From positions 1-64,000 of the forward strand of contig NZ_SRXU01000001.1 of NCBI RefSeq assembly GCF_004792695.1: 64,000 bases of DNA, written 5' to 3'. A program made the translations under genes and the position numbers. Origin of the DNA: Sphingomonas naasensis. Its GTDB lineage: Bacteria > Pseudomonadota > Alphaproteobacteria > Sphingomonadales > Sphingomonadaceae. The notes beneath the pieces were generated by a model. The model was not told where the DNA came from. It ran no database searches and saw only the letters and a program-made list of their open reading frames with translations. The first letter of the stretch is position 1. The number at the start of each line of letters is the position of its first letter. Below are positions 17,461-25,666 of this stretch, one piece after another.

Positions 17461-17790
17461 ATGACCGAGACCGCCCCTGCCACGCGGATGCCGATCCTCT
17501 TCGAGGCGATCGTCCGCACCTTGTGCATCGAGGCAACCTATAATGGCGGCCATGTGCTGCTCGCGCCGCATGTCGCCTTCACCCGGCACGGCGAGGTCTA
17601 TATCGGCGCGACCACGATCGAGCGCGACGGACAGCCGCCGCGCGAGGAGAAGATCGGCCTGTTCAAGCTGACCGGGCTCGGCGCCTTCGCGCTCACCGAG
17701 CGCAGCTTCGTGCCGAGCGCGACCTTCGACCCCGCCGACGAACGCTTCGCGGCCGAGACCCTGCTCGCGGTGGAACGCCCCGCGGCCTGA
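17461..17790 (+). CDS. Hypothetical protein, single compact domain
   Basis: 109 residues with the core MPILFEAIVRTLCIEATYNGG...VLLAPHVAFTRHGEVYIGATTIERDG. The pattern (short basic helix, ATYN, then LxPHxxxxRxxxxYIxA) is reminiscent of WYL-type domains, which sense ligands in regulators, but no DNA-binding part is present. The start is uncertain: 17437 (MYRSEPDP) sits behind a TAATAT -10-like element, while 17461 and 17488 are also in frame. No clear Shine-Dalgarno for any. Function unknown. Confidence 0.6.
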   Translation: MTETAPATRMPILFEAIVRTLCIEATYNGGHVLLAPHVAFTRHGEVYIGATTIERDGQPPREEKIGLFKLTGLGAFALTERSFVPSATFDPADERFAAETLLAVERPAA

Positions 17791-17805
17791 TCCCGGCCCG
17801 AGGCC

Positions 17806-18345
17806 TCAGCGGCAGCGCACCTGCTGCTGGTTGCGATCGATCGACGCGCCCGCGGCACCGCCCGCGATCGCGCCGAGCAGCGTGCCCACCGTGCTCGAGC
17901 GGCGCCCGGCGATGATGTTGCCGAACAGGCCGCCCGCCGCGGCACCGACGATCAGCCCGGTCGTGCCGTCGCTGCGCTTGCAATAATAACGCCCGTCATT
18001 GCCGCGATAGACGCGGTCGTCCTGCGCCAGCGTGCGCTCCTGATAGTTGCCCGCGCGATAGTCGCGCGCCGGATCGTAATTGGGATCGTCGTCGTAGCGA
18101 TTGTCCTGATAGCGCGGATCGGGCCGGTCGTCGTACGCGGGGCGCGTGGTGCGCGAGCGGCGATAGCGATCGACCGCGGCCTGATATTGCTCATATTCGT
18201 TGTCGAAGCGGCGCTGCGCGGCGTCGAAGCGCGCCTCCTCGTCCTGGTAGGATCCGCCGCTGTAGCGGGTGCTCGTCTGCGCCGATGCGGGCGCGGCGAC
18301 GACGAGCGCCGCGGCGAGCGCCGCGAGGCTGGTGATGGTCTTCAT
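17806..18345 (-). CDS. Glycine zipper 2TM domain-containing envelope protein
   Basis: 179 residues: signal peptide ending ASAQ, then a long Tyr/Arg/Asp/Gln-rich hydrophilic region (residues 25-120). The C-terminal glycine-zipper helix pair (LIVGAAAGGLFGNIIAG...LLGAIAGGAAGASI) ends in a CR-type tail. Glycine-zipper proteins of this kind sit in the periplasm or outer membrane; their role is mostly undefined. GGAGGAGAG precedes the ATG. A possible EcfG-type promoter lies at 18373-18399. Confidence 0.82.
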   Translation of the reverse strand: MKTITSLAALAAALVVAAPASAQTSTRYSGGSYQDEEARFDAAQRRFDNEYEQYQAAVDRYRRSRTTRPAYDDRPDPRYQDNRYDDDPNYDPARDYRAGNYQERTLAQDDRVYRGNDGRYYCKRSDGTTGLIVGAAAGGLFGNIIAGRRSSTVGTLLGAIAGGAAGASIDRNQQQVRCR

Positions 18346-18372
18346 ATGGGGCTCTCCTCCTCGAATGTCTTG

Positions 18373-18399
18373 ATACGGTCAGCAGTGCCGAAACGTTCC
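18373..18399 (-). promoter_or_regulatory. EcfG-like promoter candidate for the glycine-zipper gene
   Basis: On the minus strand GGAAC (18399-18395) is followed after 17 nt by CGTAT (18377-18373), 28 bp from the start codon. The -10 has CGTA in place of CGTT, so the match is imperfect. Confidence 0.35.
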
Positions 18400-18503
18400 G
18401 GCAAAATGGGTGAAGCGGGGCTGAACATCGCGGTATCGCGCCGAATTTCCGGTGCTGCGGCGGGGAAGGTCAGGCGAATTGCGGCCGATGCGCCATTTCC
18501 GCC

Positions 18504-18689
18504 CTAACGCTGCGGCAAGTCGATCTTGATCGCGTGCGTCGGCCACGGGATCGTCAGCACCACCACCGCCGAGGCCGCCGCGGCGATCGCCCAGCCATAG
18601 CGCTTCGCGCGAAAGTCGCGTACCGCCTGCGCGATGCAGTAGACCACCACGGCGAGCAGCGCGGCGATCCAGAACAGGTTGGCGTGCAT
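18504..18689 (-). CDS. Small two-helix membrane protein (61 residues)
   Basis: MHANLFWIAALLAVVVYCIAQ forms one hydrophobic helix. A basic loop (RDFRAKRYGW) and a second helix (AIAAAASAVVVLTIPWP) follow. No family recognised. It stands alone with about 95-160 bp of noncoding DNA on each side. Likely inner membrane; function unknown. Confidence 0.6.
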   Translation of the reverse strand: MHANLFWIAALLAVVVYCIAQAVRDFRAKRYGWAIAAAASAVVVLTIPWPTHAIKIDLPQR

Positions 18690-18784
18690 GGTCGAGCTCC
18701 GCTCTCTCTAGCCGCGGGGCGGCGTCGAGCGACGAGCCAAGCAGACCGGATCGTGCATTGCAAGGACGGCAGGGGCGGCGCGGA

Positions 18785-19240
18785 TCAGCGCGAACAGTCC
18801 TTCACCAACAGGTCGAATCCTTCGCCGAGATCGGCGGCGAATTCGTTGTCGGGGAATTCGAGGATCGAGCGGACGCCATCGGGCTTCTTCGCGATCAGCT
18901 CGAGCTTGAACGGACCGTCGCGGCGGATTTCGGCGACGCCGCTCCAGTCGACGCGCCAGCTGCGCGCGGACTTCGCGTTGCCGTTGAGCTTCTCGACCGG
19001 CGTCGCGAACTCGGTCACGCAGCGGCGCAGCGTCTTGCTGGTGGTGAGGGTGCGGACGAGCAGCGAGGTCTTCTTCAAATCGTCGCGGACCTGGGTGATG
19101 GTGATCTCGTCATGCGGTTCGGCGAGCGCGGCGTCGAGCGTCTGCTGGACCGCCTCGATGCTGGGCGGCGTCTGCGCGGCGGCGGGCGTTGCCGCGGCGG
19201 CGAGCAGGGCGGCGAAACTGGCAGAAGTGGCGCGGATCAT
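18785..19240 (-). CDS. Hypothetical periplasmic protein
   Basis: 151 residues with a clear signal peptide (MIRATSASFAALLAAAATPAAAQ). The mature domain alternates helix and strand and carries two cysteines (RRCVTEF and VKDCSR), perhaps disulfide-bonded. The start at 19240 follows GGGGGAG; an upstream in-frame start at 19276 would spoil the signal peptide. No family recognised. Confidence 0.65.
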   Translation of the reverse strand: MIRATSASFAALLAAAATPAAAQTPPSIEAVQQTLDAALAEPHDEITITQVRDDLKKTSLLVRTLTTSKTLRRCVTEFATPVEKLNGNAKSARSWRVDWSGVAEIRRDGPFKLELIAKKPDGVRSILEFPDNEFAADLGEGFDLLVKDCSR

Positions 19241-19312
19241 GTTGAACTCCCCCCGGATCATGGCGGGTGTTAGCATGGCGCGCCGGGCTTGCCAGCGGCT
19301 GAACGAGGGGGC

Positions 19313-19705
19313 TCAGCCGGCGGGGCGGGGCTGGTCGGTATGGCGCAGCACCCACGCGCGGGCATGCGCGGCCTCAGGGCGTTGATAGACTTCGTAGTGC
19401 ACGCCGGGGATCAGCGCGCCCTCGATCCTCGAGGTGATCCGCACCCATGGCGCGTCGGCGACGATAGCGACGCGCTCGATCTGGCGGATCATGCGGAAGA
19501 CGAGGGGGAGGCGCTTGAGCTCCTCGGCGATCACCGAGAGGGAAACCGAAGCGGAGCCGCGGACATCGGCGAGGATGTCGAGCTGTGGCATGTCGTCGAG
19601 GATCGCGGCCATCTGGTTGAGGGCGGTGGCGACATCGGCGGCGGTGAAATGGCCTTCGGCGACGATCTCGATCGCGCGGGGGGAGAGGGCGGTTATGGTG
19701 AGCAT
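19313..19705 (-). CDS. SpoIIAA-like (STAS/CRAL-TRIO-type) domain protein
   Basis: 130 residues. The pattern of a short beta hairpin (MLTITALSPRAIEIVAEGHF), helix, LDILADVRG, a helix ending LVFRMIRQIERVAIVADAPWV, and a C-terminal EGALIPGVHYEVY resembles the SpoIIAA-like family common in alphaproteobacteria. Such proteins are thought to bind small ligands or partners; no specific role is known. The start at 19705 was chosen because the preceding in-frame sequence is Arg-rich non-protein-like. Confidence 0.65.
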   Translation of the reverse strand: MLTITALSPRAIEIVAEGHFTAADVATALNQMAAILDDMPQLDILADVRGSASVSLSVIAEELKRLPLVFRMIRQIERVAIVADAPWVRITSRIEGALIPGVHYEVYQRPEAAHARAWVLRHTDQPRPAG

Positions 19706-19743
19706 GGGGATAGAACGCGCGGGTGCCGGACGCGTGCCCGTGC

Positions 19744-20165
19744 CTAGAGCTGTTCGATGGCGATCCCCAGTTGCAGCGCGGCGTCCCCCATCGCACGATC
19801 GAGTGTCACGAGCGACAGGCCGCCGCTCTGCGCGATCGCGAGGTGCAGCGCGTCTCCGGCGCGCAGGCCAAGGTCGGGCCGATCGCAAAAGGCCGCGGCA
19901 GTCTCGAAATGCTCGGGCATGACGGCAATGTCGGCGAGGCTGGCCTCGCGGAACCGCCGCCAGTCATTCCATGCTGCGACGCGCTGCTCGAGCGTGAACG
20001 CGCCGGTCCGGACCTTGATCGACAATGCACTGGAAAGCTCGGTCGCGACCCAGCCGCTGCACAGGATCGATGCGTCGGCATGATCGCCCAGCCAGCGCCA
20101 GATGCGCTCGCTGTGCGGCTCCTGGGTGATCGACGCGACCGCGGCCGAAGTGTCGAGGTAGAACA

Positions 20166-20166
<1 letters not shown>
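19744..20166 (-). CDS. vapC: VapC-family PIN-domain ribonuclease toxin
   Basis: 140 residues, a complete PIN domain. MFYLDTSAAV carries D5, ATELSSAL carries E43, AGDALHLA carries D105 and VTLDRAM carries D123, the four acidic metal ligands. PIN toxins cut tRNA, rRNA or other RNAs to stop growth. The ATG overlaps the antitoxin stop by one base (TGATG), the usual toxin-antitoxin coupling; a TTG one codon earlier is less likely. It lies downstream of its antitoxin and back-to-back with the Abi gene. Confidence 0.9.
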
Positions 20167-20466
<300 letters not shown>

Positions 20467-20490
20467 CCGTGGCGCTTGCAAGGAACGCTT

Positions 20491-21306
20491 ATGTCTTTTG
20501 ATTTCCTTTCAGTCGGCTCAGGCGATCTCGCGGACCCGATAGCAGATCTACCGGGCGCTCGCGGTGAACGGGTGCTAGCATTCAGAAACGGCTTAACTTC
20601 TGAAGCAACGGGAGGATCGATGGACGCTTCGGTGTATCGGACCCTTCGAGCCGAATTTATGGGCGATCCTGCCACCGCGACCTTAATGCCAAAGTTCATC
20701 AGGGCATGTTCTGATACCGGAGACTTCTGGCAGTTCATCAAGCATGAATTCTCTACATATAGAGAGCGCCAAGACTTTCTAAGGGCGGAATTTCCGCCGC
20801 TAATAGACTATCTAGAGAAAGAGCCCGCACCTGCTTCGGAGGGGATTTCCCAAGCGCTTGAAGCTTTCGATGAGCACGGAGTAGGAGCCGCGTGGCGTAA
20901 GGCCCTGAAGCGCGTGCATGACGATCCAGAGGGAGCCATCACGGCAGCTAGGACGCTACTTGAAACCGTCTGCCTGCACATTCTTGAGCACGGTGCTGAG
21001 TCCGATGCGGTTCATGTCAGCGCAACCGATCTTCCGAAGTTATACGCGCTCGTTGCTAAAAAGATAAATTTGGCGCCGTCCCAACACACCGAAAGTGTTT
21101 TCAAACAGATATTAGGAGGGTGCTCGGGTGTTGTCGAAGGACTAGGGGCACTCAGGAATCGAGTCGGTGATGCGCACGGTCGGGGCAAGAGACCGGTTCG
21201 CGTGCAGTCCCGTCATGCGACGCTTGCCGTAAATCTCGCCGGCACCATGGCAGTGTTTTTGATTGAGACTTTCAATTCTAGTCTTGGTAGCAAGCAGTCG
21301 AGCTAA
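20491..21306 (+). CDS. Abortive infection family protein with Abi_C (HEPN-like) domain
   Basis: 271 residues. The N-terminal ~130 residues are of unknown type. From about residue 135 the sequence has the abortive-infection C-terminal (Abi_C) pattern: DDPEGAITAARTLLETVC, LPKLYALVAKKINLAPSQHT, FKQILGGCSGVVEGLGALRN. R222-N...H229 (RNRVGDAH) fits the R-x4-6-H signature of HEPN ribonucleases, so an RNA-cutting phage-defence or growth-arrest role is inferred. The start at 20491 follows AAGGAACG; a TTG lies 15 bp upstream. The gene is clearly AT-richer than the flanks and uses rare ATA, TTA and CTA codons, which suggests recent horizontal acquisition. Confidence 0.82.
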   Translation: MSFDFLSVGSGDLADPIADLPGARGERVLAFRNGLTSEATGGSMDASVYRTLRAEFMGDPATATLMPKFIRACSDTGDFWQFIKHEFSTYRERQDFLRAEFPPLIDYLEKEPAPASEGISQALEAFDEHGVGAAWRKALKRVHDDPEGAITAARTLLETVCLHILEHGAESDAVHVSATDLPKLYALVAKKINLAPSQHTESVFKQILGGCSGVVEGLGALRNRVGDAHGRGKRPVRVQSRHATLAVNLAGTMAVFLIETFNSSLGSKQSS

Positions 21307-21307
21307 G

Positions 21308-23617
21308 TCACCCCACGCTCACAAAACTATCCATAACCCGCTTCCTCCCCGCCACCTCGAAGTCGATCTCTAGCTTATTCCCCTCGATCTCCGCGATCGT
21401 CCCGTAGCCGAACTTCTGGTGGAACACGCGCATCCCCAGCGACAGGTCGGCGCGCGGCTTGGCGCCGAAGCTCACCGCGCTGGCATGGCTCTCGAGCACG
21501 CGGGCGGGTTCGCGCGAGAAGGTGCGTTGGGTGAAGCTGCCGCCGGGGTTCCTCGTGTCCACCCCCGCGGCGCGTTGCCAGCCTGGGCCGCGGCCGGTGC
21601 CGCGGCCGACATCGGCGAAGGGATCGGCGCGCTCGGACCAGTTGGCGCGCCACAGGCTCTCGCCGCCCGACATCGTCGTCTCGCTGTCGACATGCGCCTC
21701 GGGCAGCTCGGCGATGAAGCGGCTCGGCAGGCTGCTCGTCCACTGGCCGTAGATGCGGCGATTGGCGGCGTGGAGGATCGTCGCCTGGCGGCGGGCGCGG
21801 GTGATCGCGACATAGGCGAGGCGGCGTTCTTCCTCCAATGAGGCCAGCCCGCCCTCGTCGAGCGCGCGCTGCGAGGGGAAGATGCCTTCCTCCCAGCCGG
21901 CGAGATAGACGGTGTCGAACTCGAGCCCCTTGGCGGCGTGGATCGTCATGATCGTCACCTTGGGCTCCTCGGCGCTCGCCTCGTTGTCCATCACGAGGCT
22001 GACATGCTCGAGGAACGCGCCGAGCGACTCATATTCCTCCATCGCGCGGACGAGCTCGGAAAGATTCTCGAGCCGGCCCGCGGCCTCGGCGGTGCGATCG
22101 GCCTGCCACATCGCGGTATAGCCGCTCTCGTCGAGGATGATCCGCGCCAGCTCGGGATGCGACAGGCCGTCGCCCATGCTGCGCCAGCGGGCGATGTCGC
22201 CGATCAGGTTGCCGAGGCTGCGCCGCGCCTGCGGGGTGAGCTCGTCGGTATCGAGAATGCGCGCGCTGGCAACGGCGAGCGGCAGCCCCTCGGCGCGGGC
22301 GAACTGGTGGACCTTGGCGAGCGCCTTGTCGCCGAGGCCGCGCTTGGGGACGTTGACGATGCGCTCGAAGGCGAGATCGTCGGCGGGCTGCGCGACGATG
22401 CGGAGATAGGCGAGCGCGTCGCGGATCTCCTGACGCTCGTAGAAGCGGAAGCCGCCGATGATGCGATAGGGCAGGCCGATCGCAATGAAGCGGTCTTCGA
22501 ACTCGCGGGTCTGATGCTGCGCGCGGACGAGGATCGCCATGGCGTCGAGGCTCATGCCGCCGCGCTGGAGGCTCTCGATTTCCTCGCCGACGCGGCGCGC
22601 CTCTTCGGGGCCGTCCCAGATGCCGAGCACCTTGACCTTCTCGCCCTGGTCTTTCTCGGTCCACAGGGTCTTGCCGAGGCGGCCGCCATTATTGGCGATC
22701 ACGCCCGAGGCGGCGGCGAGGATATGTGGCGTGCTGCGATAATTCTGCTCGAGCCGGATCACCTTCGCGCCCGGGAAATCCTTCTCGAATTTGAGGATGT
22801 TCTCGACCTGTGCGCCGCGCCAGCTGTAGATCGACTGGTCGTCGTCGCCGACGCAGCAGATATTCTTGCGCTCCTGCGCGAGCAGGCGGAGCCAGAGATA
22901 CTGGACGCTGTTGGTATCCTGATATTCGTCGACAAGAATGTAGCGGAAGCGGTTCTGATAGTGCTCCAATACGTCGCGGTGCTTCTTGAGGATCACCAGC
23001 ATGTGGAGCAGCAGATCGCCGAAATCGCAGGCATTGAGCGCGCGCAGCCGATCCTGATAGGCGGCGTAGAGCGCCTGGCCCTTGCCGTTGGCAAAGGCTT
23101 CGGACTCGCCGGCATCGATATCGGCGGGAGTAAGGCCCTTGTTCTTCCACTGGTCGATCAGTCCGGCGAGCTGGCGCGCGGGCCAGCGCTTCTCGTCGAG
23201 ATTGGCCGAGACGATGAGCTGCTTGAGCAGGCGGAGCTGATCGTCGGTGTCGAGGATGGTGAAGTTGGACTGGAGCCCGACCAGCTCGGCATGACGACGG
23301 AGCATCTTCGCGCCGATCGCGTGGAAGGTGCCGAGCCACGGCATGCCTTCGACCGCCTCGCCGACGAGCCGGCCGACGCGCTCGCGCATCTCGCGCGCGG
23401 CCTTGTTGGTGAAGGTCACCGCGAGCAGCTCCGAGGGGTAAGCCTTGCGCGTCCACAGCAAGTGAGCGAGGCGCGCGGTGAGCGCGGCGGTCTTGCCGGT
23501 GCCGGCGCCGGCGAGGACGAGCACGGGGCCTTCGGTGGTGAGCACCGCCTCGCGCTGGGGCGCGTTGAGGCCCTGGAGATAGGGGGCGTCGTCAGGGGCG
23601 GGCGCAGGGAGAGTCAT
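21308..23617 (-). CDS. uvrD: UvrD/PcrA-type ATP-dependent DNA helicase
   Basis: 769 residues of SF1A helicase. Visible motifs: Q-motif LNAPQREAV, Walker A AGAGTGKT (36-43), Ia AVTFTNKAAREMRER, Walker B ILVDEYQDTN, III GDDDQSIYSWRGA, IV LEQNYRS, V TIHAAKGLEFDTVY and VI RRLAYVAITRARR. A basic/Gly-rich linker leads to a C-terminal Tudor-like module (GMRVFHQKFGYGTIAEIEGNKLEIDF) as in PcrA/UvrD. It acts in nucleotide-excision repair and in clearing proteins from DNA. The start at 23617 gives the usual family length. It converges on the Abi gene, stop to stop. Confidence 0.94.
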   Translation of the reverse strand: MTLPAPAPDDAPYLQGLNAPQREAVLTTEGPVLVLAGAGTGKTAALTARLAHLLWTRKAYPSELLAVTFTNKAAREMRERVGRLVGEAVEGMPWLGTFHAIGAKMLRRHAELVGLQSNFTILDTDDQLRLLKQLIVSANLDEKRWPARQLAGLIDQWKNKGLTPADIDAGESEAFANGKGQALYAAYQDRLRALNACDFGDLLLHMLVILKKHRDVLEHYQNRFRYILVDEYQDTNSVQYLWLRLLAQERKNICCVGDDDQSIYSWRGAQVENILKFEKDFPGAKVIRLEQNYRSTPHILAAASGVIANNGGRLGKTLWTEKDQGEKVKVLGIWDGPEEARRVGEEIESLQRGGMSLDAMAILVRAQHQTREFEDRFIAIGLPYRIIGGFRFYERQEIRDALAYLRIVAQPADDLAFERIVNVPKRGLGDKALAKVHQFARAEGLPLAVASARILDTDELTPQARRSLGNLIGDIARWRSMGDGLSHPELARIILDESGYTAMWQADRTAEAAGRLENLSELVRAMEEYESLGAFLEHVSLVMDNEASAEEPKVTIMTIHAAKGLEFDTVYLAGWEEGIFPSQRALDEGGLASLEEERRLAYVAITRARRQATILHAANRRIYGQWTSSLPSRFIAELPEAHVDSETTMSGGESLWRANWSERADPFADVGRGTGRGPGWQRAAGVDTRNPGGSFTQRTFSREPARVLESHASAVSFGAKPRADLSLGMRVFHQKFGYGTIAEIEGNKLEIDFEVAGRKRVMDSFVSVG

Positions 23618-23631
23618 CGGCGAACAGGTAG

Positions 23632-23656
23632 GGAACGCAGCGCTTCGGAGCAAGTT
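23632..23656 (+). promoter_or_regulatory. EcfG-like promoter candidate
   Basis: GGAAC (23632-23636), then 17 nt, then GTT (23654-23656), equivalent to GGAAC-N16-AGTT. It lies 33 bp upstream of the small protein gene at 23690 and inside the gap divergent from uvrD. Confidence 0.4.
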
Positions 23657-23689
23657 GCTTCGCGGCGGCGGCGAGGCTAGGGCGGTGGC

Positions 23690-23875
23690 ATGTGGCGCAA
23701 CCGCAAACTCAGGCTCGGCCTCGTGCTGGCGATCGCCGTCTTCGCCGCCTTTTACGCGTGGCGGACCAACCAGGTCGAGACGCGGCAAAAGCCGTGCGAG
23801 CCGGGGCGGCACGAGGAGAAGGACGCCAGCGGCAAGATCGTCAAGGTGACGCGGACGACCTGTTTCGAGACGTGA
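23690..23875 (+). CDS. Small single-pass membrane/periplasmic protein
   Basis: 61 residues: basic start (MWRNRKLRLG), one hydrophobic helix (LVLAIAVFAAFYAW), then a hydrophilic tail with two cysteines (QKPCEPGRHEE and TRTTCFET). It probably has its tail in the periplasm. A GGCTAGGGCGG region precedes the ATG and an EcfG-like promoter is upstream. No family recognised. Confidence 0.6.
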   Translation: MWRNRKLRLGLVLAIAVFAAFYAWRTNQVETRQKPCEPGRHEEKDASGKIVKVTRTTCFET

Positions 23876-23897
23876 TACCCACAGCATGTTGAGAGCG

Positions 23898-23915
23898 GTG
23901 TCATCACTCTGTCAC
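23898..23915 (+). promoter_or_regulatory. PHO box (PhoB-binding site) upstream of the phosphate transporter
   Basis: GTGTCAT-CACT-CTGTCAC: two 7-bp direct repeats with 4-bp spacing. This matches the consensus CTGTCAT-N4-CTGTCAT in 12 of 14 repeat positions. It lies 26 bp ahead of the transporter ATG and should serve in place of a -35 element, making the gene phosphate-starvation inducible or otherwise PhoB-controlled. Confidence 0.75.
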
Positions 23916-23941
23916 GAAGCTGGATCACCTCCGCTTCCATC

Positions 23942-25582
23942 ATGGCCACGCTCGCACTGGACCAGGCCCCCACGGTGGAAACGCCGCGGCCTTCGCGATT
24001 CGACTACAAGACCCATCCCTTCGCCAGGCTGCTCTTCGCGGGCCTGCTGGTGGGCGGGATGGCCTATGCGGGGTGGAGCGTGCTCGCCGACACGCGCGGC
24101 GTGGGCGAGCAGCTCGAGCTCGGCGTGTTCGCCTTTCTCGCGCTGGCGCTGCTGATCGCGCTGGGGTTCGAGTTCGTCAACGGCTTCCACGACACCGCCA
24201 ACGCCGTCGCGACGGTGATCTACACCAATTCGATGCCCGCCCATTTCGCCGTGGTCTGGTCGGGCTTCTTCAACTTCCTCGGGGTGATGGTGTCGAGCGG
24301 CGCGGTCGCCTATTCGATCATCACGCTGCTGCCGGTCGATCTGATCCTCAATGTCGGCTCGGCCTCCGGCTTCGCGATGATCTTCGCGCTGCTGCTCGCC
24401 GCGGTGCTGTGGAACCTCGCGACCTGGTATGTCGGGCTGCCCAATTCGTCGTCGCATACGCTGATCGGCTCGGTGCTCGGGGTCGGCTTCGCGAACCAGC
24501 TGATCCAGGCCGGATCGCGCGGCGGCACCGCCGGGGTCGACTGGAGCCAGGCGCAGAAGGTGCTGACCGGGCTGTGGATGGCGCCGCTGATCGGCTTCTT
24601 CGCGGCGCTGCTGCTGCTGCTGGTGATGCGCGCGGTGATCCGTCGGCCCGACCTCTACAAGGCGCCCGAGGGCGACAAGGCGCCGCCGCGCGGGGTGCGC
24701 GCGCTGCTGATCTTCACGTGCACCGCGGTGTCGTTCAGCCACGGCTCGAACGACGGCCAGAAGGGCATGGGGCTGATCATGCTGATCCTGATCGGCTGCG
24801 CGCCGACCGCCTATGCGCTCAACCGCACGCTGCCGACGAGCGCGACCCCCGCTTTCGTCCAGACCGCCAACACCGCCACCGCGGCGTTCGACGCACGCAG
24901 CGGCGGGATCGTGATGGCGCCCGACCAGGCGCGCGCGACGCTGACCGTTGCGCTGCAGACCCGCAAGGTCGAGGGCCCCGAGGTCTTCGCCGCGCTCGAC
25001 AGCCTGTCGGCCGATCTCACCCAGCGCGTGGCCAGCTATGGCTCGCTGAGCAAGGTGCCCGCCGAGGCGACGTCGAACGTGCGCAACGACATGTATCTGG
25101 TGCTCGACACGACAAAGCTGGCGACCAAGAAGCCCGACAGCTTCACGCCCGACGAGCTCAAGGCGATCAAGGCGTTCCAGGCCAGCCTCGAGGCCGGCAC
25201 GCGCTTCATCCCGCTCTGGGTGAAGATCGTCGTCGCGATCGCGCTCGGGCTCGGCACGATGATCGGCTGGAAGCGGATCGTGATCACCGTCGGCGAGCGG
25301 ATCGGCAAGCAGCACATGACCTATGGCATGGGCGCCACCGCCGAGCTGGTCGCGGCGGGGACGATCCTGACGGCCGACCGGTTCGGGCTGCCGGTATCGA
25401 CCACGCACATCCTCTCCTCGGGCGTCGCCGGCGCCTCGGTCGCCAACGGCCAAGGGCTGCAGGGGCGGACGATCGCCCAGCTCGCCGCGGCGTGGCTGCT
25501 GACCCTGCCGGCGGCGATGGCGCTGTCGGGCGGGCTCTACTGGTTAATGCTCACCGTGGTGAAGGCCTCGGGGCAGGGCTGA
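23942..25582 (+). CDS. pit: Inorganic phosphate transporter, PiT family
   Basis: 546 residues with about 10-11 transmembrane helices in two inverted halves. Each half carries a PiT signature: GFEFVNGFHDTANAVAT (75-91) and FSHGSNDGQKGMG (~264-276). Late in the protein GLPVSTTHILSSGVAGAS repeats the NSSSHTLIGSVLG motif of the first half. A hydrophilic insert of ~120 residues (about 300-420) separates the halves. It is a low-affinity phosphate:cation symporter of the inner membrane. A PHO box lies 26 bp upstream; no Shine-Dalgarno is seen. It would supply phosphate to the polyphosphate enzymes encoded elsewhere in the window. Confidence 0.93.
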   Translation: MATLALDQAPTVETPRPSRFDYKTHPFARLLFAGLLVGGMAYAGWSVLADTRGVGEQLELGVFAFLALALLIALGFEFVNGFHDTANAVATVIYTNSMPAHFAVVWSGFFNFLGVMVSSGAVAYSIITLLPVDLILNVGSASGFAMIFALLLAAVLWNLATWYVGLPNSSSHTLIGSVLGVGFANQLIQAGSRGGTAGVDWSQAQKVLTGLWMAPLIGFFAALLLLLVMRAVIRRPDLYKAPEGDKAPPRGVRALLIFTCTAVSFSHGSNDGQKGMGLIMLILIGCAPTAYALNRTLPTSATPAFVQTANTATAAFDARSGGIVMAPDQARATLTVALQTRKVEGPEVFAALDSLSADLTQRVASYGSLSKVPAEATSNVRNDMYLVLDTTKLATKKPDSFTPDELKAIKAFQASLEAGTRFIPLWVKIVVAIALGLGTMIGWKRIVITVGERIGKQHMTYGMGATAELVAAGTILTADRFGLPVSTTHILSSGVAGASVANGQGLQGRTIAQLAAAWLLTLPAAMALSGGLYWLMLTVVKASGQG

Positions 25583-25666
25583 GGCTGCGGCGGCGCCGCG
25601 CACGCGGCGGCAACGTCCGATTCACGATCTTCTGCCACGCTTCCGCGATCGGGGAGTGAGGACAGC

